From assembly GCA_007120575.1 (NCBI GenBank), contig SKNJ01000100.1, positions 1 to 17,728 on the forward strand: DNA of 17,728 bases, given 5' to 3'. Positions 8,917-15,408 of this stretch are shown here, in pieces (positions within the stretch are counted from its first letter, which is position 1; each line of letters opens with the position of its first letter). Origin of the DNA: Thioalkalivibrio sp. GTDB lineage: Bacteria; Pseudomonadota; Gammaproteobacteria; Ectothiorhodospirales; Ectothiorhodospiraceae. A program made the translations under genes and the position numbers. The notes beneath the pieces were generated by a model that saw nothing but the letters and a program-made list of their open reading frames with translations, was not told the origin of the DNA and did not search any database.

Positions 8917-9591
8917 TCAGCCGATGCGCCGTACATCCGAAAAATCGATCTCGCCAAGGCCCTGTACTGCAAGCGACAATCCGCCCCCGTCACGGCCCAC
9001 CGACACACTCTCCACGCGCGTGTTCAGGAACGTGTCCAGCGCCTCGGTCCGGGAGCCACTGCGCGCGGTAGCACGAAACTCGTACACGCCGGCCGGCGCC
9101 ATGCTTCCGTCATCGCGGCGTCCGTCCCAGACGAAGTCATGCATGCCGCTGCCGGACGCGCCCATGTTGATCCGGCGGATGCGCTCCCCATTCGGGCTGT
9201 ACACATCCACCAGTACCTCCTCGGCCGCCGCATCCAGTTCGACCGCGCCGGACATCGACGCCTCCGCCGTGCGCTCGCCAAACTCCACCGGCACCAGCAC
9301 GTCCTTGCCCACCAGGCTTGCCGCCTGCAGGGTCTGGTTCTGCCCCAGCGATTGCGCCAGCGTCTCGAACGACTTCGACAGCTGCTCGATCCCCGTCACC
9401 GTGGAGAACTGCGCCATCTGGCCGAGAAAGTCGCCGTTGTCCATCGGATCCATAGGGTCCTGGTTCTGCAGCTGAGTGGTCATCAGCTTCAGAAAGTCCG
9501 ACTGCCCGAGGCGGTCGGTCGGCTGGTTCTGTTTCGACTCCGGCCGCGACAGGCCCAGGCGATCCAGCAATTCCGGCGAAATCTGTGTCAT
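8917..9591 (-). CDS. flgD: FlgD, hook cap / hook assembly protein
   Basis: FlgD forms the temporary cap under which FlgE polymerises and is removed when FlgK arrives. The protein is 224 residues. The diagnostic block FLKLMTTQLQNQDPMDPMD lies at residues 33-51 and is followed by FLGQMAQFSTVTGIEQLSKS. The C-terminal half (about 85-224) has FlgD Tudor/Ig-like features: ASLVGKDVLVP, then the FlgD Ig segment with FVWDGRRDDGSMAPAGVYEF at about 153-172. The ATG at 9591 has GGGAG eight bases upstream. The gene is 23 bp after flgC and 33 bp before flgE. Confidence 0.97.
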   Translation of the reverse strand: MTQISPELLDRLGLSRPESKQNQPTDRLGQSDFLKLMTTQLQNQDPMDPMDNGDFLGQMAQFSTVTGIEQLSKSFETLAQSLGQNQTLQAASLVGKDVLVPVEFGERTAEASMSGAVELDAAAEEVLVDVYSPNGERIRRINMGASGSGMHDFVWDGRRDDGSMAPAGVYEFRATARSGSRTEALDTFLNTRVESVSVGRDGGGLSLAVQGLGEIDFSDVRRIG

Positions 9592-9614
9592 GCGAACTCC
9601 CGATTCGGTCCCGG

Positions 9615-10034
9615 CTAGCCCTGCCCGATCTGCAGGGTGCGTTGCAGTAGCTGACGCGAGGTCTCCATCACCTCCACGTTCGCCTCGTAATTGCGCGATG
9701 CCGACATCATGTTCGCCATCTCCTCCACCACGCTGATCGCCGGGCGGAACACGTAGCCGTCCTCGTTCGCCTGCGGGTGGTTCGGCTCGTAGTGGGTCTG
9801 CGGCGGGGCATTCGATTCGGTAATGCCGGCAACCCGTACCGGGCTCGCGCCCCCGCTCGGATCGGCCTGGTTCATCACCGTCTGGAACAGCACCTGCTTG
9901 GCGCGATACGCCTCCTCCGCGCTGCCCGACACGGTATTGGCATTGGCCAGGTTCGAGGCCACGGTATTCAGCCGCACCGACTGCGCGGTCAGGGCCGAGG
10001 CCGAGGTATTGAACAGGTTGAACAGATTGCTCAC
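9615..10034 (-). CDS. flgC: FlgC, proximal rod protein
   Basis: FlgC is one of the proximal rod subunits. The protein is 139 residues, a normal length. The N terminus carries the axial signature TVASNLANANTVSGSAEEAY at residues 24-43, and the C terminus has VVEEMANMMSASRNYEANVE, the FlgC C-terminal helix. The start is GTG at 10034, with GGAGAG upstream at good spacing; there is no in-frame ATG nearby, so GTG is accepted. It follows flgB by 43 bp and precedes flgD by 23 bp. Confidence 0.96.
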   Translation of the reverse strand: MSNLFNLFNTSASALTAQSVRLNTVASNLANANTVSGSAEEAYRAKQVLFQTVMNQADPSGGASPVRVAGITESNAPPQTHYEPNHPQANEDGYVFRPAISVVEEMANMMSASRNYEANVEVMETSRQLLQRTLQIGQG

Positions 10035-10077
10035 GGCGTTTCTCTCCGTTGTTCGGCGCGCGGCTCAGGGCGTCGCA

Positions 10078-10485
10078 CTAGCGCTCGCCCCGCAGGGCGT
10101 CGCGGATGCCGGAAACTCGGCGATTCAGGAATTCCAGACTGCTCTGGTACTGCACCGCGTTCTCCGCAAACGCGGCGCGTTCCAGTTGCGGGTCCACGGT
10201 GTTGCCATCCAGCGAGGGTTGCGACGGTGTGCGATAAAGCAGTTCCGACTGACCCAACTGACCATTGGCCGACGGATCCATATGCCCCGCGTGGCTACGC
10301 GCCATGCGTAACTGGTCACCGCCGTTGGAGGCGGCCTGCAGCACACTGCGGAAGTCGATGTCGCGCGCCTTGTAGTTCGGGGTGTCGGCATTCGCGATGT
10401 TGGATGCCAGCACCTCCATGCGCCGGGCACGCAGGTTCACCGCCTCCGGCAAAATCCCCATGGCCTTGTCCAGCGAAAGACTCAT
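10078..10485 (-). CDS. flgB: FlgB, proximal rod protein
   Basis: FlgB is the most proximal rod protein and the first gene of the operon. From the chosen ATG it is 135 residues, usual for the family. It has the N-terminal FlgB block RRMEVLASNIANADTPNYKA at residues 21-40 followed by RDIDF, and a C-terminal helix with YQSSLEFLNRR. The frame stays open upstream to 10581, but that longer form would begin inside the sigma-54 promoter at 10570-10585, so it cannot be made from that transcript; the ATG at 10485 has ACGGGA upstream. The predicted leader is about 74 nt. Confidence 0.96.
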   Translation of the reverse strand: MSLSLDKAMGILPEAVNLRARRMEVLASNIANADTPNYKARDIDFRSVLQAASNGGDQLRMARSHAGHMDPSANGQLGQSELLYRTPSQPSLDGNTVDPQLERAAFAENAVQYQSSLEFLNRRVSGIRDALRGER

Positions 10486-10569
10486 CGTTCCCGTCCCGTC
10501 CGCGCATCGCGGAACCAGATGTTGCAGCGGGGGACACCGAACGCCGGCATCCCGTCTCAACCGGGAGGA

Positions 10570-10585
10570 TGCAAGGTACATGCCA
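10570..10585 (-). promoter_or_regulatory. Sigma-54 (RpoN) promoter of flgBCDEFGHIJKL
   Basis: On the minus strand the sequence reads TGGCATGTACCTTGCA, which matches the RpoN consensus TGGCACGNNNNTTGCW at every defined position but one (T for C). The GG and GC pairs have the required spacing. The predicted start point is near 10559, about 74 nt before the flgB ATG. Sigma-54 control through a FleQ/FlrC-type activator is the known pattern for rod-hook operons in polar-flagellate gammaproteobacteria. The activator site is not identified. Confidence 0.88.
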
Positions 10586-10658
10586 CAAGGGAGGGTCCGG
10601 CGCGTGGCCGGCGGGGATCAGGGACGCTTGGGGGCTGGAGCGGGGGGCGGACGATCCG

Positions 10659-10688
10659 CCGGAACCCGCCGGGCAGGGCGGGTTCCGG
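10659..10688 (-). terminator. Strong hairpin after cheR, likely terminator or insulator
   Basis: A perfect 12-bp inverted repeat (CCGGAACCCGCC / GGCGGGTTCCGG) with a 6-base loop starts 7 bases after the cheR stop codon. It lies between cheR and the flgB promoter. There is no clear T-run on the minus strand side, so it is not a classic intrinsic terminator; it may stop transcription with Rho or protect the cheR 3' end. The hairpin itself is read directly; its role is inferred. Confidence 0.6.
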
Positions 10689-10694
10689 AACGAC

Positions 10695-11510
10695 TCAGGA
10701 CTTCAGGCGCAGGATCGAGCCGTACTCGGTGCGCACGGTCTCGAAGGCCTTGCTGTAGGGACCGGCTGTCTCCGAGGCGCCAAGAAACAGATACCCCCCC
10801 GGGTTCATCTGCCGGGCAATACCGTCAAAAACCTGCCGCTTGGTTTCGGCCGAGAAGTAGATCAGCACGTTGCGGCAGAATACCAGGTCAAACTTGCCCA
10901 GCGCCGTATAGCTGTCGACCAGGTTGAGCTTCTGGAAGCGGCAGCGGCGCTGCACCTCCGGGATCACCCGGTGACCATCCGCGACAGTCTCGAAGTACCG
11001 CGCCCGCCGGGCCTCGCTCAACCCGCGCACGATGCTGAGGCCGTCGTACACGCCACGGCGCGCCTCCTCGAGGATCCCCTCGGAGAGGTCGGTCCCCAGG
11101 ATCGACACGGGTACCACGCGCGCGGGGCGGGATTCCTCCCACTCCGAGACCACCATGGAGATGCTGTAGGCCTCCTGCCCGCTGGAGCAGCCGGCCGACC
11201 ATACCTTGATACTCGCGCCCTTTTTTGCCAATTCCGGCAACAGCACGTGGCGCAGGATCTCGAACGGGAAAGCATCGCGAAACCAGGAGGTTTCGTTGGT
11301 GGTCATCGCGTCGATCACCCGTGTGCGCAGGCGCGGGTTGGGCGCCTTGCGCATCGCGTGCAGCAAGTCCGGGACACTCTGGAAACCGAACTCGTCGAGC
11401 AGGCGCGACAGACGGCTGGACACCAGGTATTGCCGGCTGTCGCCCAGCACCAGGCCACAACAGTCGGACAGGAAGCGCGAGAATTCCTCGTAATCGCGTG
11501 AATCAATCAC
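10695..11510 (-). CDS. cheR: CheR, chemotaxis glutamate O-methyltransferase
   Basis: CheR uses S-adenosylmethionine to methylate glutamates of chemoreceptors, setting adaptation against the methylesterase CheB. The protein is 271 residues. The N-terminal all-helical domain covers about 1-75 and ends in TTNETSWFRD (70-79), a CheR hallmark. The methyltransferase fold follows: VWSAGCSSGQEAYS (103-116) is the SAM-binding loop, with Gln where Glu is more usual; ILGTDLSE (138-145), VFCRNVLIYF (210-219) and LFLGASE (241-247) are further motifs. The start is GTG at 11510; no good ATG is in frame. Its GTGA overlaps the stop of a small upstream ORF. The gene is transcribed toward flgB. Paired with cheV it matches the cheV-cheR pair next to flgA in Pseudomonas. 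Confidence 0.95.
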   Translation of the reverse strand: MIDSRDYEEFSRFLSDCCGLVLGDSRQYLVSSRLSRLLDEFGFQSVPDLLHAMRKAPNPRLRTRVIDAMTTNETSWFRDAFPFEILRHVLLPELAKKGASIKVWSAGCSSGQEAYSISMVVSEWEESRPARVVPVSILGTDLSEGILEEARRGVYDGLSIVRGLSEARRARYFETVADGHRVIPEVQRRCRFQKLNLVDSYTALGKFDLVFCRNVLIYFSAETKRQVFDGIARQMNPGGYLFLGASETAGPYSKAFETVRTEYGSILRLKS

Positions 11511-11617
11511 GAAGCCATCCCCGAAGCCTGACTGAACCCGCGGCCACGGCCCGATGACGATTCCTTGACGCCAGCCACTGCAGCCGCGAAAGCGAATTCG
11601 TTCACGTCGAGATCCAT
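11507..11617 (-). CDS. Possible 36-residue ORF overlapping the cheR start
   Basis: An ATG at 11617 opens 36 codons (MDLDVNEFAFAAAVAGVKES, then a Ser/Gly/Arg-rich tail) and ends with TGA inside the GTGA of the cheR start, a 4-base overlap typical of translational coupling. The first 20 residues could form an amphipathic helix. I do not recognise the family; the start loosely recalls small motility-associated peptides but the tail does not. No Shine-Dalgarno precedes the ATG, and a TATACT box sits only 9 bases upstream, so translation would need a nearly leaderless message. Third-position GC is lower than in neighbouring genes. It could equally be untranslated leader of cheR. Confidence 0.3.
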   Translation of the reverse strand: MDLDVNEFAFAAAVAGVKESSSGRGRGFSQASGMAS

Positions 11618-11625
11618 GGCGTCAC

Positions 11626-11640
11626 AGTATACGCGTACAC
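11626..11640 (-). promoter_or_regulatory. Possible -10 box and palindrome upstream of cheR
   Basis: The minus strand contains TATACT (11631-11626), five of six matches to the sigma-70 -10 box, embedded in a near-palindrome GTGTACGCGTATAC centred on TACGCGTA. The -35 region at 17 bases (GCTTCC) is poor. The combination could be an activator- or repressor-dependent promoter for cheR, but no experimental pattern confirms it and no sigma-54 or sigma-28 site was found here. Confidence 0.3.
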
Positions 11641-11648
11641 GCGCGACG

Positions 11649-11722
11649 GGAAGCCCGCGCGGGCCCCGCGCCAAGCGGCAAGCGGGGGCCGCCAGAACGC
11701 CCGCGAGCGGCAAGGGGCTTCC
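11649..11722. repeat. Inverted repeat and palindrome between cheV and cheR
   Basis: GGAAGCCC (11649-11656) and GGGCTTCC (11715-11722) form an 8-bp inverted repeat around a GC-rich stretch that also holds the perfect palindrome GCCCGCGCGGGC (11653-11664) and two direct copies of AGCGGCAAG. The block begins 25 bases after the cheV stop. It could act as a cheV transcript end structure, but there is no T-run, and it may simply reflect GC-rich noncoding DNA. Confidence 0.35.
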
Positions 11723-11746
11723 GCCTCCGCGGCGCTGTCCCGTCCA

Positions 11747-12670
11747 TCATTCGTGCCTGGTCTGGGTCTGTTCCAGGACCGCGCTGATGAGTTCATCCGG
11801 ATTGAACTTCGACAGGAAGGCGTCAGCCCCGGCGCGCCGCACCATGTCGGTATTGAACTCCCCGCTCAGTGACGAATGCAGCAGGATGCGCAGGTCCTTC
11901 AGGCGACTGTCCTCCCGGATCCGCGCGGTCAGGGTGTAACCATCCATGCGCGGCATCTCGATGTCGGAGATCACCAGCTCCACCGTATCGTTCACGGTAC
12001 CGGCCTCGGCCTGGGCCTCCAGGAAATCCAGTGCCTCGCGCCCGTCCTTGAACACCAGGTATTCCCAGCCCAGGCTCGCGATGGCCTTCTCGATCTGCTT
12101 GCGCGCCACCACCGAGTCATCGACGATCACGATCTTGCGGCTGCCCAGATCCCCGGCCTCGGAGCGCACCTCCTCGGAGACATCGGTGGGCAACGGGTTC
12201 ACGATCGACAACACCCGCTCGACATCGATGATCTCCACCAGCTTGTTATCGATCTCGGTCACCGCGACCAGGAACGATTCGCGGCCGGTCCCGCGCGGGG
12301 GCGATTTCACATCTTCCCAGTTCACGTTCACGATCCGGTCCACCGCCGATACCATGAAGCCCTGCACACGGCGATTGAACTCGGTCACCACGACCTTGGG
12401 ATCCTCGGCGCTCTCGACCCCCCGGTGCAGCCCGATGGCGCGTGCCAGATCGATGATCGGTACCGTACGATCGCGTAGTGTCGCGACCCCGCGGATCACA
12501 CTCACCGACCCCGGAATCTGTCGCAATACCGGCAGCGGGATGACCTCGCGCACCTTGAACACGTTGATCCCGAACATCTGGGAACCGCCCAGATGAAACA
12601 GCAGCAGTTCCATCCGGTTCTGCCCCACCATCTGGGTCCGCTGATTGACGTCGTCAATGAATTGACTCAT
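11747..12670 (-). CDS. cheV: CheV, CheW-receiver chemotaxis coupling protein
   Basis: CheV couples chemoreceptors to the kinase CheA like CheW and adds a phosphorylatable receiver domain that tunes adaptation. The protein is 307 residues. Residues about 18-155 are the CheW domain (LLLFHLGGSQMFGINVFKVR, then IPGSVSVIRGVATLRDRTVP). Residues about 178-305 are the receiver domain, with acidic pocket Asp184-Asp185 (KIVIVDDSVVAR), phospho-acceptor Asp236 (ELVISDIEMPRMDGYTL), Ser266 and Lys288 (FLSKF). All catalytic positions are kept. The ATG at 12670 has AGGAG nine bases upstream; an in-frame ATG at 12694 lies upstream of that site and is rejected. The gene is divergent from flgA. I find no convincing promoter for it. 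Confidence 0.95.
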   Translation of the reverse strand: MSQFIDDVNQRTQMVGQNRMELLLFHLGGSQMFGINVFKVREVIPLPVLRQIPGSVSVIRGVATLRDRTVPIIDLARAIGLHRGVESAEDPKVVVTEFNRRVQGFMVSAVDRIVNVNWEDVKSPPRGTGRESFLVAVTEIDNKLVEIIDVERVLSIVNPLPTDVSEEVRSEAGDLGSRKIVIVDDSVVARKQIEKAIASLGWEYLVFKDGREALDFLEAQAEAGTVNDTVELVISDIEMPRMDGYTLTARIREDSRLKDLRILLHSSLSGEFNTDMVRRAGADAFLSKFNPDELISAVLEQTQTRHE

Positions 12671-12798
12671 ATGCCTGTTCTCCTCGCGCGCCATCCCGGG
12701 CCCGGTGCGGACCAGTGTGCACCCGCAACCCGCGCGCTGTCATGCGCCATGCGGCGCCCGCGGGCCGTTTTCGGCTGTTCCCACGAGCTAACGGCACG

Positions 12799-12813
12799 CA
12801 AGCCCGAGGCTTG
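12799..12813. promoter_or_regulatory. Inverted repeat upstream of the flgA promoter
   Basis: CAAGCC-CGA-GGCTTG is a perfect 6-bp inverted repeat ending 22 bases before the -24 element of the flgA promoter, about -48 to -62 from the predicted start. It lies in the shared cheV/flgA intergenic region and could be a binding site for the sigma-54 activator or another regulator. This is inference from position and symmetry only. Confidence 0.3.
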
Positions 12814-12834
12814 AATCCCGGTCGGCCCTTTTTG

Positions 12835-12850
12835 TGGCACGGAATCTGCT
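12835..12850 (+). promoter_or_regulatory. Sigma-54 (RpoN) promoter of flgA
   Basis: TGGCACGGAATCTGCT matches TGGCACGNNNNTTGCW at all but one defined base (C for the first T of the -12 element), with correct GG/GC spacing. The expected start is near 12861, giving a 60-nt leader before the flgA ATG at 12921. It is the plus-strand counterpart of the flgB promoter and places flgA in the same regulatory class. Confidence 0.87.
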
Positions 12851-12920
12851 TGGGTTATCGGCAACAACCGCATCCATCGGACCCGGTCCGCGCTCCCCGG
12901 GGGAACGCCACAGGAACACC

Positions 12921-13634
12921 ATGCACCCACTCGCCCGCACAATCGGAACCGCGCTGCTCACCCTGGCAATGCTGGCCCCGGCCGCCCAGGCCCAGGACGA
13001 GATCGAGCCGATCGAGAACATCCGCCTGGCCGCCGGCCATTTCGTCGAGCAGGCCCTGGCAGTCGGCCCCGAGGACGAGGTCGAGATCGACGTTGGGCGA
13101 CTCGACAACCGCCTGCGCCTGGCGCGCTGCGCGGTCCCGCTGGAGGCGGAATTCCCGCCCGGCGGTCGCCGCGACGGCAATACCGCAGTCAAGGTGCAGT
13201 GTACCGACCCGGTCAGCTGGTCGCTGTATGTTCCGGTCACGGTGGAACGCTATGCCGAGGTCGTGGTCGCCAGTCGCAGCCTCGGCCGCCAGCAGACCCT
13301 CAGCGGCAGCGACCTGCGCCTGGAACGCATCCAGACCTCGCGGCACGCCGGCAGCTACTTCGAGGATCCGCGGGAAGTGATCGGCCAGCAGACCCGGCGA
13401 CACATCCGGGCCGGCCAGATCCTCGGCACCCAGCACATCACCGAACGCGAGGTGGTCGCACGCGGCCAGCGCGTCACCATCCTGGCGGGAACCGGCTCGA
13501 TCTCGATCCGCATGCACGGCGAGGCCCTGGAAGGCGGGACCCTCGGCGAACGCATCCGGGTCCGGAACACCTCCTCCGGCCGCGTGGTCGAAGGTGTTGT
13601 GCAACCCGCCGGCCAGGTTCGCGTATCATTGTGA
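12921..13634 (+). CDS. flgA: FlgA, P-ring assembly chaperone
   Basis: FlgA is a periplasmic chaperone needed for polymerisation of FlgI into the P ring. The protein is 237 residues. It has a Sec signal peptide (MHPLARTIGTALLTLAMLAP, likely cleavage after AQA24). The central part has LRLARCAVPLEAEFP and VQCTDPVSWSLYVPV. A SAF-type C-terminal region follows (about 110-237) with ASRSLGRQQTLSGSDLRLER, VTILAGTGSISIRMHGEALE and the ending VRNTSSGRVVEGVVQPAGQV, all FlgA hallmarks. The frame is open back to 12834, but that would begin within the sigma-54 promoter; the ATG at 12921 has CAGGAA seven bases upstream. It is followed after 95 bp by flgM with its own promoter. Confidence 0.95.
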   Translation: MHPLARTIGTALLTLAMLAPAAQAQDEIEPIENIRLAAGHFVEQALAVGPEDEVEIDVGRLDNRLRLARCAVPLEAEFPPGGRRDGNTAVKVQCTDPVSWSLYVPVTVERYAEVVVASRSLGRQQTLSGSDLRLERIQTSRHAGSYFEDPREVIGQQTRRHIRAGQILGTQHITEREVVARGQRVTILAGTGSISIRMHGEALEGGTLGERIRVRNTSSGRVVEGVVQPAGQVRVSL

Positions 13635-13666
13635 CGTCGGCACTGGCAAGGAAACGTCACCGGCCC

Positions 13667-13693
13667 TAAAGTTCAGGGCACCGCGGCCGTTAA
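13667..13693 (+). promoter_or_regulatory. Sigma-28 (FliA) promoter of flgM
   Basis: TAAAGTTC (13667-13674), an 11-base spacer and GCCGTTAA (13686-13693) match the FliA consensus TAAAGTTT-N11-GCCGATAA at 14 of 16 positions with exact spacing. The start would be near 13700, about 30 nt before the flgM ATG, and the leader contains AGGAAGG. This makes flgM a late gene controlled by the sigma factor that FlgM inhibits, the classical negative feedback. Confidence 0.9.
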
Positions 13694-13729
13694 CCCTTGC
13701 AGTAAAGCTACACAGACAGGAAGGCAACC

Positions 13730-14050
13730 ATGGATATCAAGGGCCTGAACACCAACAACCTGAAGCCCGACGGCAACCAGTCGGGCTCGGGCGTTCAGCG
13801 ACGCAACGACACGGCCCGGGCCGATGCCGGCGGCGGCCAGGCCAGCGGCGCCACGGCAAAGAGCGACGACGCCGTCACCCTCACCGGCGCCGCCCAGGCC
13901 ATGAACGCCGCCGTCGGCAACAGCGAGACGGCCCCGTTCGACGCGGCGCGTGTCGCCGAACTGCGCGAAGCGATCTCCGAGGGGCGTTACCCCGTCAACA
14001 ATCAGGAGCTCGCCGACCGCATGATCGAACTCGAAGCCCTGCTGCGCTGA
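13730..14050 (+). CDS. flgM: FlgM, anti-sigma-28 factor
   Basis: FlgM binds sigma-28 (FliA) and holds late gene expression until it is secreted through the finished hook. The protein is 106 residues. The N-terminal half is Gly/Ser/Asn-rich and probably disordered, as expected for an exported protein. The C-terminal half carries the family pattern DAVTLTGAAQAMNA (47-60) and FDAARVAELREAISEGRYPV (70-89) with NQELADRMIELEALL at the end, the FliA-binding helices. AGGAAGG precedes the ATG. It lies 95 bp after flgA and 19 bp before flgN, and has a strong sigma-28 promoter. Confidence 0.95.
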   Translation: MDIKGLNTNNLKPDGNQSGSGVQRRNDTARADAGGGQASGATAKSDDAVTLTGAAQAMNAAVGNSETAPFDAARVAELREAISEGRYPVNNQELADRMIELEALLR

Positions 14051-14069
14051 TCGGCACACGGCCCCACGT

Positions 14070-14555
14070 ATGAACGCACACCCGCAAGACACCCTGCAGC
14101 AATCGCTGGAGACCTCGATCCGGCTGGCCCACCAGCTGGAGGAGGCGCTGCTGGACGAGACGCGGGCCGTGGAGGCGCACCAGCCGGAGCACCTGCAGGA
14201 GACGGTCCAGCGCAAGCAGACCCTGCTCCACGATCTCGAAACCGAGACCCGCCAGCAGCAGCAGTGGGTCGAGGACCATGGCGAGGCCTTCACCCCCGAG
14301 GGCCTCGCGCGCCTGTTCGCGCGGATCGAAGGTGGCGCCCATCTCGACGATCGCTGGCAGGCGCTGCGTCACTGCGTCGAGCGCTGCAACACCCTGAATC
14401 GCGGCAACGCCACCCTGATCGAGCGCGACCAGCGCCGGGTGCAACTCTCCATGCAGATCCTGCGTGGCGAAGACGGCACCCCGCCCACCACCTACAACCC
14501 CTACGGCCAGACCCAGACCAACACCCGCTCGGGTCGCCGCATCACCCAGGCATGA
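14070..14555 (+). CDS. flgN: FlgN, export chaperone for FlgK and FlgL
   Basis: FlgN is the cytoplasmic type III chaperone that escorts FlgK and FlgL (both in this window) to the export gate. The protein is 161 residues and almost wholly helical or coiled coil (residues about 5-132), with many Glu, Gln and Leu. The segment CNTLNRGNATLIERDQRRVQ (106-125) and the tail TYNPYGQTQTNTRSGRRITQ match the FlgN C-terminal pattern. Sequence conservation is low in this family, so position directly after flgM is part of the evidence. No good ribosome site is seen before the ATG; translation is probably coupled to flgM, 19 bp upstream. Confidence 0.88.
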   Translation: MNAHPQDTLQQSLETSIRLAHQLEEALLDETRAVEAHQPEHLQETVQRKQTLLHDLETETRQQQQWVEDHGEAFTPEGLARLFARIEGGAHLDDRWQALRHCVERCNTLNRGNATLIERDQRRVQLSMQILRGEDGTPPTTYNPYGQTQTNTRSGRRITQA

Positions 14556-14589
14556 TTTTCCGTCCGGTCCCGCCCGGGGCTGGCATTTT

Positions 14590-14603
14590 CGGGCGTTCGC
14601 CCG
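14590..14603 (+). other. Short hairpin between flgN and the PilZ gene
   Basis: CGGGC-GTTC-GCCCG is a perfect 5-bp stem with a 4-base loop, 35 bases after the flgN stop. It has no T-run. The 123-bp gap otherwise shows no recognisable promoter. It may slow or modulate readthrough into the PilZ gene. Confidence 0.3.
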
Positions 14604-14678
14604 TACCGTTCCCGCTGGCAACGACCGGGGCCATCCCGGCCATTCTGCTCCACGGACGACCCCAGCAAAGCGAATGGA

Positions 14679-15395
14679 ATGGACGACACTGACTACACCG
14701 TCGACAAGCCGGAACGGATCGCCAGTATCCTCCGGGACCTGGATCACAAGCTGACCCTGGTCAGCGTGCGCCTGGAGCAGGAGGGCCCACTCTACAACTC
14801 CGCCCTGGTGCGCCTGGATCCCGACCAGCGCCTGCTCTATCTCGACGAACTCACGCCGAGCGAGGGCCACCAGAAGGCACAGCCCGAGACCGAGATCCGG
14901 GTATTCGCCAGCCTGCGCGGGGTCGCCGTGCGCTTCTCCACCCGGATCCAGCAGGTCGAGCAAGAAGCCGACGGCGCGCTGTACGCCTGCCCCTACCCGG
15001 AAACCCTGCAATACCTCCAGCGCCGCGACACCTTCCGCGTGCATATCCCCCTCAGCCAGCGCCCGGTGGTCGAACTGCACACCGACCACCTGCCCGCCCC
15101 GGTCCAGGGCGAGATGGTCGACCTCTCGGCCCAGGGGATGTGCGTGGAAATGGCCCTCGATGTAGCCGACCAGCTCGAACCCGGCACCACCCTGCGCTTC
15201 GAAAACCTGATGCTCCCGGACGTCAGCGAACGCCTGTCCGGCGACGTCCGGCTCGCCAACTGCCGGCGCAGCGCCCGTGACGGGCACACCAACGTCGGCC
15301 TGCACGTCATCGGCATCAGCCAGTGGCTGGAACGCCAGTTCAACGTCGCACTGCTGTTCTACCAGCGCGAGGCCCGCCGCCGCGCCATGGAATAG
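14679..15395 (+). CDS. ycgR: YcgR/FlgZ-type PilZ protein, c-di-GMP flagellar brake
   Basis: Proteins of this type bind cyclic di-GMP and act on the flagellar motor to slow swimming. The protein is 238 residues. Residues about 10-110 form a YcgR-like N-terminal domain. Residues about 112-230 form a PilZ domain with both c-di-GMP motifs: RRDTFR (Arg116 and Arg120 of RxxxR) and DLSAQG (Asp148, Ser150, Gly153 of DxSxxG). Both motifs are intact, so binding is expected. The position after flgA-flgM-flgN equals that of flgZ in Pseudomonas, so flgZ is an equally good name. The ATG at 14679 has no clear Shine-Dalgarno; a nearby ATG at 14674 is out of frame. Probably cotranscribed from the flgM sigma-28 promoter. 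A REP-like hairpin follows the stop. Confidence 0.9.
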   Translation: MDDTDYTVDKPERIASILRDLDHKLTLVSVRLEQEGPLYNSALVRLDPDQRLLYLDELTPSEGHQKAQPETEIRVFASLRGVAVRFSTRIQQVEQEADGALYACPYPETLQYLQRRDTFRVHIPLSQRPVVELHTDHLPAPVQGEMVDLSAQGMCVEMALDVADQLEPGTTLRFENLMLPDVSERLSGDVRLANCRRSARDGHTNVGLHVIGISQWLERQFNVALLFYQREARRRAME

Positions 15396-15408
15396 ACCCC
15401 GCCGCGCA

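Noticed and set aside
7549..9618. Plus-strand 689-codon open frame antisense to flgE and flgD
   Set aside because: Same artefact; the minus-strand flgE and flgD are unmistakable and have strong ribosome sites.
11507..11617. Assigning the 36-residue ORF to a known small motility protein family
   Set aside because: Only the first few residues look similar and the Gly/Arg/Ser tail does not fit.
12855..12862. Perfect sigma-28 -10 box GCCGATAA on the minus strand before cheV as a full promoter
   Set aside because: No -35 like TAAAGTTT at the proper distance; kept only as a weak observation.
14581..14596. Sigma-54-like TGGCAT element before the PilZ gene
   Set aside because: The GG and GC pairs are one base too close and no TTGC is present.
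13995..15305. Minus-strand 436-codon open frame antisense to flgN and the PilZ gene
   Set aside because: Composition is that of a shadow frame; the plus-strand products carry clear family motifs.
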